Shown one piece after another: positions 1-5,231 of a stretch of 5,231 nt of DNA; position 1 is the first letter of the stretch, and each line of letters opens with the position of its first letter. The DNA is from SICB01 sp037132395. Lineage in GTDB: Bacteria; Patescibacteriota; Saccharimonadia; CAILAD01; BJGX01. Below the pieces are notes generated by a model. It made no database searches, was not told where the DNA came from, and saw nothing but the letters and a program-made list of their open reading frames with translations. The stretch lies in the NCBI GenBank assembly GCA_037132395.1, contig JBAXPC010000040.1, positions 1 through 5,231 of the forward strand, given 5' to 3'. The translations under genes were made by a program, and so were the position numbers.

Positions 1-1363
1 TCAAATCTTTATCGGTAGCCTTAATAGCAGGTGCACCTAGCAGGGGGTTGATTGCTAGGATAGACCCAGACACCGCGTCGAGGCCATACAGGCTGTTATC
101 GACCCAAATCATAGCCACTAGCTTGGATTGCTCGATACCAAAGCCGTCAGCTAGCTTAATTCGTTTTGTGCCGGTTATTTTATCTTCAACATCAGTTAGA
201 TCACTACTAATATCGTTGTAACCACGCTTAATTTTATTAGACTGAGCCAGTTGGTTAAGCTTGTCTTGGTCGGATTTGCTTATTTTAGATAAAATATCGT
301 GAGCTTTATCAATACTTTCCTGCGCAGACTTAGAATTATTTTTAGATAGCGATGTCTGCGCCGAGGCAATCAGTGTGCTGGCATCGTCTAGCTCTTTAGA
401 TGCGTTGGTGCCGCTATAAACTGACGAAAAACCCCAAATTACAGCGAGAATAATTATTATAGATATAATTACAACGATAAATGCTTGCTTAGGATTAGGG
501 TTGATGTATTTTGACCAAAACTTAGTCCAGCCATGCTTAGATTTGGCTAGAACTACCGGTACTACTTTAGTTTTGGTATTAGTGGCTGACTGCTTTAGGC
601 CATGCTTGATCTTTTGACCGCCTCTTTTTGTGTGGCCTTGAAGTGAAACCAGAATGCTATTTATTTTAGCTTGTGCTTGTTTGGGGATATCATCTGGCCC
701 CTGGCGCAAAAGGTCTTTTGGTATTGGCGACTTCTCGGCCTGAACCAGCAAAACACTGTAAGGAACTTCTTCTGGCAGTTGCAGGTTCTTGGTGATGTCT
801 TGGCGTGACTGCTCGATTGACTGGTCGGATATGATCTTGCCGAGTTCCGATTGAGTCAGGCTGGCCGTCACAGCCCTGCTGGTGAGCAAGATGCTGTCCC
901 CGGACCGTACCTTGCCAGAGCCGACCTCTCTAAATTTATTTTCAGAGCTATCTGTTGTTAGGCTTGTGGCACTGCCTTTGCGGGAATGAATCATTGTCAA
1001 TTCGCCGACATTAGCAAATAGCATTTCGTTGGCCACTATAGCGACTAGCCCAATGTTGCAGGTACTCTTGGAGCTGCTGATGAGCTCATTGACGGACCGC
1101 AAGCATAGCTTAAAGCGATTATCAAAGCCGGTCTCGATACCACTCTCATAAAAAGCCTTACCACAGCCATCAAGGAATTTGTCTAGGTTGATCCTTTTGT
1201 CACCATCATTGTATTCAAATAGCAAGTATAGGTTGCCAGACTCCGAGCTGGCATCTGGGGATGGCTCAAACCCAACAGCAAAAGACTCTGCCACAGACTT
1301 GAGTGGGCGCTTTGGACGATGATTGATCTGAATATGTCTGGTGTAGATTTCTATTGCATCCAT
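1..1363 (-). CDS. Membrane-anchored PP2C-like (probable pseudophosphatase) protein, 3' end off window
   Basis: The frame stays open for 454 codons from ATG at 1363 to the window's left edge, so the C-terminus is missing. Residues about 25-180 resemble a PP2C/PPM phosphatase fold: LYLLFEY (45-51) sits where the family has a strand ending in Asp-Gly, NIGLVAIVANEMLFANVGEL (103-122) matches the strand pair ending in GDS, and SGDSILLTSRAV (154-165) matches the GDxLLLxSDG strand. The acidic metal ligands are replaced (E50-Y51 for DG, E121 for D, R163 for D), so catalysis is doubtful. A basic linker (about 245-290) precedes one strong transmembrane helix at about 294-312, with the N-terminus predicted inside. 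A Lys/Ser/Asp-rich helical stretch (320-395) follows, then a beta-like segment (WVDNSLYGLDAVSG, 420-433) that could begin a propeller-type repeat. The start is supported by AAGGA 8 nt upstream and an extended -10. The gene is divergent from the helicase. The reading frame is secure, the PP2C assignment moderate, and the biological role unknown; it could sense or scaffold at the envelope. Confidence 0.8.
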   Translation of the reverse strand, partial: MDAIEIYTRHIQINHRPKRPLKSVAESFAVGFEPSPDASSESGNLYLLFEYNDGDKRINLDKFLDGCGKAFYESGIETGFDNRFKLCLRSVNELISSSKSTCNIGLVAIVANEMLFANVGELTMIHSRKGSATSLTTDSSENKFREVGSGKVRSGDSILLTSRAVTASLTQSELGKIISDQSIEQSRQDITKNLQLPEEVPYSVLLVQAEKSPIPKDLLRQGPDDIPKQAQAKINSILVSLQGHTKRGGQKIKHGLKQSATNTKTKVVPVVLAKSKHGWTKFWSKYINPNPKQAFIVVIISIIIILAVIWGFSSVYSGTNASKELDDASTLIASAQTSLSKNNSKSAQESIDKAHDILSKISKSDQDKLNQLAQSNKIKRGYNDISSDLTDVEDKITGTKRIKLADGFGIEQSKLVAMIWVDNSLYGLDAVSGSILAINPLLGAPAIKATDKDL

Positions 1364-1371
1364 ACGGCTTA

Positions 1372-1376
1372 TCCTT
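1372..1376 (-). promoter_or_regulatory. Shine-Dalgarno AAGGA for the leftward gene
   Basis: On the minus strand AAGGA lies 8 nt before the ATG at 1363, which is ideal spacing. It fixes that ATG as the start over the out-of-frame ATG at 1359. It is clearly stronger than any ribosome site ahead of the rightward genes. Confidence 0.7.
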
Positions 1377-1385
1377 TTTATAACT

Positions 1386-1394
1386 ATTATACCA
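1386..1394 (-). promoter_or_regulatory. Extended -10 promoter (TGGTATAAT) for the leftward gene
   Basis: Read on the minus strand, these bases are TGGTATAAT, a perfect match to the extended -10 consensus TGnTATAAT. No convincing -35 lies 16-18 bp upstream, as is common for extended -10 promoters. The predicted transcript start is near 1379, giving a leader of about 16 nt that just contains the Shine-Dalgarno. The site lies in the 48-bp gap shared with the divergent helicase gene, so polymerase bound here could interfere with rightward initiation. Confidence 0.6.
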
Positions 1395-1410
1395 TCTGTA
1401 TGTATTAAGG

Positions 1411-1416
1411 TATGAT
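1411..1416 (+). promoter_or_regulatory. Candidate -10 (TATGAT) for the rightward operon
   Basis: TATGAT matches the -10 consensus at five of six bases. The hexamer 17 bp upstream (TATACC, 1388-1393) matches -35 at only three of six, so this is a weak call. If it is used, transcription would begin near 1423, inside the longest reading frame, and translation would have to start at the ATG at 1430 with a leader of only a few bases. Other candidates on this strand are TATAAC (1379-1384) and TATTAT (1385-1390), also without good -35 boxes. Confidence 0.25.
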
Positions 1417-4276
1417 AGAGATTGAAGTTATGGAAAAAAACGACTCAGAAAATATAAAATTTACCAAGTCTCAACTCGAGGCCATCGGGCACGATGAAGG
1501 CCCTATGCTAGTTGTAGCAGGTGCCGGCACTGGCAAAACAGCCGTTATAACGCAACGAATAGCTCGCCTAATATTATCAAGCAAAGCCAAGGCCGATGCC
1601 GTACTAGCACTAACCTTTACAGATAAAGCTGCTATGGAAATGCAACAGCGGGTCGACGAGCTGCTGCCATATGGCTATTTGGACACTCAAATAATGACCT
1701 TCCACGCCTTATCGGAGAGAATTTTGCAGGAGTTTGCCCTAGATGCTGGGTTGAGCCCCGAGTTTATGATCTTAAATGATGTTCAGCAGACCATTATCTT
1801 GCAAGAAGTCATAGCGGCGGTTGATTTTAAGTATTTTAAGCCCCAGCACGACCCGTTTGCATACATTAGGTCGTTAAAAAGTGCCATCTCAAGGCTCAAG
1901 GATGAGGGAATAGACGCTGCAGAGTTCAGTAAGTTAGCCAAGCAGCTAGCCGACACCGGCGACGGCCAACCGAACGAGCCAATGCTCGATTTGGCCAAAG
2001 TTTATCAACTTTATACAGAGCATTGTGCTTCAAAAAACAGCTTAGACTTTGGTGATTTATTGCTAAAATTACAACATTTGTTAAAAACCCGTCCCGAAGT
2101 CAAAAAAGAGCTTAATCAGCGCTACCAGTACTTGTTAGTTGACGAATTTCAGGATACCAACTCCATACAAATGGATATCATAGCGAGTTTGCTATCAAAG
2201 TCAAAAAATATCATGGTAGTCGGTGATGACGACCAGGCTATTTACAGCTTTAGAGGGGCATCGGTCCAGAACATTCTTAATTTTAGGACTCTTTTCCCCA
2301 AAAGTGAGCTCGTGGTTCTAAAAGACAACTTTCGAAGCGGCCAAGCCATACTCGATGCGGGCTACAAGTTGATTGCTCACAACAATCCAGACAGGCTGGA
2401 GGTTTCGGAGCATATCAACAAGCAACTAATTGCCCATAAATACCCCAAAGCTGCGGTTGGAATCGAATACTACCCCAATAAGCCTAGCGAAGTCGATGGT
2501 GTTGTAGAAAAAATCACGAGCCTATTGGGTGAAGGGGTAGAGCAAAAAGATGTTGCGATATTGCTTCGCAAAAATAGTCAGCTCAAAGCATATATCTTGT
2601 CGCTCCAGAAAAAAAACATTGCGTATTATGTTCATCAAGATGTTGAGCTATTTGATCAAAAAAGTGTAAAGATGTTGGTGGCGCTAGCCAAAGCAATCAC
2701 TGATCCGCACGATTCATCATCGCTTTTCCAGCTTCTTATTAGTGGCTTTTTCAAGAACCACGACAAACACCAGATGGTTGCCATTTCATCACTAATAGCT
2801 CGTCAGAACAAGAGTCTTTTTGATGCCTTGACTGAGCCAGATCAGGAACCATGGATAGACCAAGCAATGAGCGATATCGCAGATTGGCGCGAAATGTTGG
2901 TCGATTATACTGCTGGTGAACTACTGTTTGTGGCTATTAAGGCTAACGGCCTATTAAAAGATCTTCTAGACGACGCCAATACTTCTCTGGATTCAGCTTT
3001 ATCGGTTCAGTATATGACTGACTTCTTTAAGCTCGTAAAGCAGTTCGAGCTAGCCACGACCAACCCCAGCCTGGTAGAGTTTTGCAAGTACCTCGACGAA
3101 ATTAAGCTCTCATCGGCCGATATAATGAGCGATATATCGCCGTTAGATAGCTCTGGAGTGCAGATTTTAACTATTCACAAGGCCAAAGGACTAGAATTTG
3201 ACTATGTCTTTATACCCGAGTTGGTAGAGCAGAGCTTTCCGACCTACCGAAAAGGTGAAGATGTGAAGTTTCCAGAAGAAGTCCTGAAGCACATCGGTGG
3301 CGACCACTATCAAGAGGAACGCCGCTTGTTCTACGTTGCACTAACAAGAGCCCGAATTGGAGCATTTTTGAGCTACGCCGCCGACTATGGGGGCAAGAGG
3401 GCCAAAAAACCATCACGGTTTATCGGCGAGGCACTGGGTAACGATTGGCCCAGTATAGCAACTAAAGTCGACGACCAGCGCAACATGGCCGAGCTAATCG
3501 GTTCGTTCGAGCCAATCATTAAGGTGGCCGACAAAGACAGCCTACTAGCCAGGCTCTATAGAGGCGATTGGCTATATCTGTCGATTAGCCAGGTGGCCGA
3601 CTACCTGCGGTCTCCCAAAGAATTTTGGCTTTTTCATATCTTGAAGCTGCCAAAAGGCCCTTTTCATACATTAGTTTATGGTTCCAGTATGCATGCGGCG
3701 TTGGAGCATTATTACAAGTTTAAGCTCAAGGATCGCAAAATATCCCAAAAAGAGGTCCTGGAAGTTTATAAAAGTGCCTGGCGCAGTGAAGGTTTTGTAT
3801 CTGTTGAGCACGAAAAAGAGCTGTTCGAGACCGGACAAAAAGCACTTATAAACTATATCCGTAATCACGATAAAGACGAAGCCAAACCGATCGCCATTGA
3901 AAAACCCTTTGAATTGCAACTACCAGACCTAAAAACAGTAATCTCGGGTCGTTATGATATTATTTTGAGCTCCAAAGATGGCATCGAAATAAGAGACTTC
4001 AAGACCTCTAGGGTAAAGGATCAAAAATCAGCCGACAGCAAGGCCAAAGCTAGCGTCCAGCTAGGAATATACGCCCTATCGTGGGAAAAATTACAACAAA
4101 GTCCAGTATCTACAACTAGCCTGGAGTTTATCGAGGACTTCGTGATAGGTAAAAACACCAAAATTGATAACGAAAAAACCCTCCAGTTGATTACTCAAGC
4201 AGTAGAGGGCATTAAGGCCATGAAGTTCGACGACAAGGGCCAAAGCCAACTTGATTTTAACAAGTTACTGATATGA
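1412..4276 (+). CDS. UvrD/PcrA-like SF1A DNA helicase with C-terminal PD-(D/E)XK (RecB-type) nuclease domain
   Basis: Predicted ATP-driven 3'-5' DNA translocase/helicase with its own nuclease, acting in cytoplasmic DNA repair or recombination. All SF1A motifs are present: Q motif (F17, Q21), Walker A GAGTGKT (37-43), Ia (LTFTDKAA, 67-74), Ib (TFHAL, 96-100), Walker B VDEFQDT (243-249), III (GDDDQAIYSFRGA, 271-283), IV (NFRSG, 306-310), V (TIHKAKGLEFD, 587-597) and VI (RRLFYVALTRAR, 637-648). Residues about 720-900 form a RecB/AddB/Cas4-like nuclease: GSSMHAALE (757-765, His761), GRYDII (846-851, Asp849), RDFKTS (861-866, Asp862 and Lys864) and QxxxY (Gln883, Tyr887). The catalytic set looks intact, but the iron-sulfur cysteines common in relatives are absent (Ser734 in LRSP; only Cys205 and Cys558 in the protein). 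At 954 residues it is longer than UvrD (about 720) because of the nuclease. The first in-frame ATG after a stop is 1412; ATG 1430 (Met7) has a somewhat better placed AGAGA and may be the true start. The stop overlaps the next gene by 4 bp. Confidence 0.95.
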   Translation: MIEIEVMEKNDSENIKFTKSQLEAIGHDEGPMLVVAGAGTGKTAVITQRIARLILSSKAKADAVLALTFTDKAAMEMQQRVDELLPYGYLDTQIMTFHALSERILQEFALDAGLSPEFMILNDVQQTIILQEVIAAVDFKYFKPQHDPFAYIRSLKSAISRLKDEGIDAAEFSKLAKQLADTGDGQPNEPMLDLAKVYQLYTEHCASKNSLDFGDLLLKLQHLLKTRPEVKKELNQRYQYLLVDEFQDTNSIQMDIIASLLSKSKNIMVVGDDDQAIYSFRGASVQNILNFRTLFPKSELVVLKDNFRSGQAILDAGYKLIAHNNPDRLEVSEHINKQLIAHKYPKAAVGIEYYPNKPSEVDGVVEKITSLLGEGVEQKDVAILLRKNSQLKAYILSLQKKNIAYYVHQDVELFDQKSVKMLVALAKAITDPHDSSSLFQLLISGFFKNHDKHQMVAISSLIARQNKSLFDALTEPDQEPWIDQAMSDIADWREMLVDYTAGELLFVAIKANGLLKDLLDDANTSLDSALSVQYMTDFFKLVKQFELATTNPSLVEFCKYLDEIKLSSADIMSDISPLDSSGVQILTIHKAKGLEFDYVFIPELVEQSFPTYRKGEDVKFPEEVLKHIGGDHYQEERRLFYVALTRARIGAFLSYAADYGGKRAKKPSRFIGEALGNDWPSIATKVDDQRNMAELIGSFEPIIKVADKDSLLARLYRGDWLYLSISQVADYLRSPKEFWLFHILKLPKGPFHTLVYGSSMHAALEHYYKFKLKDRKISQKEVLEVYKSAWRSEGFVSVEHEKELFETGQKALINYIRNHDKDEAKPIAIEKPFELQLPDLKTVISGRYDIILSSKDGIEIRDFKTSRVKDQKSADSKAKASVQLGIYALSWEKLQQSPVSTTSLEFIEDFVIGKNTKIDNEKTLQLITQAVEGIKAMKFDDKGQSQLDFNKLLI

Positions 4277-4764
4277 AAATCGATTCATATCGCAACCAGC
4301 GCTGGCTCGAGAGTACACTCGACTTTATCTGGAACTCTCACTTTGACGACATCCCAAGAGCTAATCAAGTCAATATTATATTTGGTAAAAAAGCTAAGCG
4401 TCGTCTAGGCTCGATTGGTATCGATAAAGATAGCCCAGAGGTATCGGTGATTAGGATAAACCCTATATTCAAGGACTTGGAGGTACCAGAATTTGTAATC
4501 GTAGCTACTATTGTTCACGAAATGACACATTATGCACACGGCTTTAACTCACCCCTAGAGCAAAAACAACAACATCCACACCGTGGGGGCGTTATTAGGC
4601 GTGAATTCGCTGAAAGAGGACTGGAATATATGTATATAGAGCAAGATAAGTGGCTAAAAGAAAATTGGCCAACCATTTTAGATAAATATTTTGAGCCAAC
4701 TGCTTATCGGAGACGCAATCAAGGTGTTAAGTTGAAGCTCCCTTGGTGGATGTCTGGATTATAA
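4273..4764 (+). CDS. SprT-like zinc metalloprotease domain protein
   Basis: 163 residues, about the size of E. coli SprT. The core is VATIVHEMTHYAHGF (77-91) with the HExxH site His82-Glu83-xx-His86, preceded by a strand with regular spacing (VSVIRINPIF, 57-66) and VPEFV (71-75), as in SprT/Spartan proteins. A second histidine cluster HPHRGG (101-106) followed by REFAERGLE (110-118) fits the region giving the third zinc ligand (His101 or His103). There are no cysteines, so the C-terminal zinc ribbon of many SprT proteins is missing. The tail (RRRNQGVKLKLPWW, 146-159) is basic and aromatic and might contact DNA (inference). Family role: SprT-domain proteases such as eukaryotic SPRTN cleave DNA-protein crosslinks; bacterial members are poorly characterised. 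The ATG overlaps the helicase stop (ATGA) without an obvious own ribosome site, which suggests translational coupling. A related metal-dependent hydrolase of the YgjP/WLM group is the main alternative. Confidence 0.85.
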   Translation: MKIDSYRNQRWLESTLDFIWNSHFDDIPRANQVNIIFGKKAKRRLGSIGIDKDSPEVSVIRINPIFKDLEVPEFVIVATIVHEMTHYAHGFNSPLEQKQQHPHRGGVIRREFAERGLEYMYIEQDKWLKENWPTILDKYFEPTAYRRRNQGVKLKLPWWMSGL

Positions 4765-4790
4765 GTACCAATAAGAGTATTATTATAAAC

Positions 4791-5144
4791 ATGAGTAGTA
4801 TCAAGAAATCTAGAAATGTAAAAAAACGCACTAATCAGCTCAAACTCACATCTGGTACTTCTAAAACCATCACTAGGCCCACCAAGGCCAAGCTAGTAGC
4901 GGCTGCCCAACACCTCAACCGCACCCGAACCCGTCGCTTTGTGCTTTATGCCCTGGGTTGTGTGGTTTTGATGCAAGTATTACGCTATCTAAGCAATGAA
5001 GTTATCTTTGCCGGGCCAACGACCCCGGGCGGAATCGGATTTTTACTATTTTTCTATGTTCAGACCGGCCTGATGGTAATAATTATGCTCCTATTAATTG
5101 CCGCATCCATCACTTATCTCAGATCTTTGAGCTCTGATTTTTAG
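4791..5144 (+). CDS. Small basic two-helix membrane protein, unknown function
   Basis: 117 residues from ATG 4791 to TAG 5142-5144. I do not recognise a family. The first 49 residues are strongly basic and Ser/Thr-rich (KKSRNVKKR at 5-13, NRTRTRR at 43-49). Two hydrophobic segments follow, at about 50-67 and 83-108, joined by a short loop with GPTTPGG (75-81). The positive-inside rule predicts a cytoplasmic N-terminus and a membrane hairpin with both ends inside. The frame can be extended upstream to a TTG at 4743, but that would overlap the protease gene by 22 bp, so ATG 4791 is preferred. The ribosome site is weak: AAGAG at 4773-4777 is 13 nt away. The 26-bp gap is AT-rich, with -10-like TATTAT (4778-4783 or 4781-4786), so the gene could be co-transcribed with the protease or have its own promoter. 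No motif links it to DNA repair. Confidence 0.75.
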   Translation: MSSIKKSRNVKKRTNQLKLTSGTSKTITRPTKAKLVAAAQHLNRTRTRRFVLYALGCVVLMQVLRYLSNEVIFAGPTTPGGIGFLLFFYVQTGLMVIIMLLLIAASITYLRSLSSDF

Positions 5145-5147
5145 CAC

Positions 5148-5179
5148 ACATACCTAGTGCTAAAGCACTATTTATATGT
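5148..5179 (+). terminator. Possible transcription terminator hairpin after the rightward operon
   Basis: TAGTGCT (5155-5161) and AGCACTA (5164-5170) are perfect inverted repeats two bases apart, realistically a 6-bp stem with a TAAA loop. The stem can be extended past an internal loop by ACATA (5148-5152) pairing with TATGT (5175-5179). It begins 3-10 bases after the stop codon of the last rightward gene, a fitting place for a terminator. The following bases are TTTATATG rather than a real T tract and the stem is only moderately GC-rich, so efficient intrinsic termination is uncertain. Confidence 0.4.
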
Positions 5180-5231
5180 ACAATTCTGCCGCTACCAATC
5201 TGTAAAGTAAGTTTATTAGACGCTGTAATAT

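Noticed and set aside
1783..1998. Open frame of 71 codons on the minus strand
   Set aside because: It lies wholly within the well-supported helicase gene, antisense to the domain between motifs Ib and II, and its translation shows no recognisable pattern.
3210..3416. Open frame of 68 codons on the minus strand
   Set aside because: It is antisense to helicase motif VI. The product is Arg/Ser/Leu-rich with no domain, typical of a shadow frame.
3671..3919. Open frame of 82 codons on the minus strand
   Set aside because: It is antisense to the nuclease domain. The apparent hydrophobicity comes from reading Lys/Glu-rich codons backwards.
4273..4405. TGA at the helicase end as a possible glycine codon (code 25 of some Patescibacteria)
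   Set aside because: A convincing gene starts in the overlapping ATGA, the helicase already ends after its complete nuclease domain, and all genes read well with the standard code.
4743..4790. TTG-initiated 16-residue extension of the small membrane protein
   Set aside because: It would overlap the SprT-like gene by 22 bp, uses a rare start codon and adds no conserved-looking sequence. ATG 4791 is simpler.
5172..5231. Possible C-terminal end of a leftward gene entering from the right edge (19 codons ending in TAA at 5172-5174)
   Set aside because: The open stretch is too short to separate from chance, and another minus-strand frame is also open here. It would need sequence beyond the window.
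1..5231. Many CTAG tetranucleotides (about 27 by eye), a word depleted in many bacteria
   Set aside because: The count is close to what base composition predicts and the sites are spread evenly, so it shows lack of avoidance rather than a signal.

Overview
This is a compact bacterial chromosomal segment with moderate G+C (about 45% by eye), the standard bacterial genetic code (TGA, TAA and TAG are all used as stops) and very short intergenic gaps. Gene style fits a candidate-phyla-radiation (Patescibacteria) genome, most likely of Saccharibacteria type: tight packing, weak Shine-Dalgarno sequences, cysteine-poor proteins, and a UvrD-like helicase fused to a RecB-type nuclease beside orphan membrane proteins. 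This assignment is an inference from style, not from a marker gene. I see no mobile element, CRISPR array, rRNA or tRNA.

Layout. Positions 1-1363 (minus strand) hold the first 454 codons of a gene that runs off the left edge. Its product has a cytoplasmic PP2C-like domain whose metal-binding positions look lost, one transmembrane helix, a helical stalk, and the start of an extracytoplasmic beta-rich domain. A 48-bp divergent intergenic region (1364-1411) carries a consensus extended -10 for this gene. It may also carry a weaker promoter for the rightward genes.

Rightward, 1412-4276 encodes a complete 954-residue UvrD/PcrA-type superfamily 1A helicase with a C-terminal PD-(D/E)XK nuclease domain. 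Its stop overlaps by 4 bp the start of a 163-residue SprT-like zinc metalloprotease (4273-4764). After 26 bp comes a 117-residue protein with a basic N-terminus and two membrane helices (4791-5144). A pair of overlapping inverted repeats at 5141-5179 may end the transcript. The last 50 bases hold no gene I can support.

Working together (inference): the helicase-nuclease and SprT-like protease are almost certainly translationally coupled. They could form a DNA repair pair in which one enzyme unwinds and trims DNA while the other degrades protein bound or crosslinked to it. The small membrane protein may be co-transcribed, but nothing in its sequence ties it to DNA repair. The most unusual signals are the apparently dead PP2C domain on a membrane protein, the loss of all four iron-sulfur cysteines expected in many nucleases of this kind, and the helicase/SprT coupling. 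I do not see a clear new defence or mobile system.
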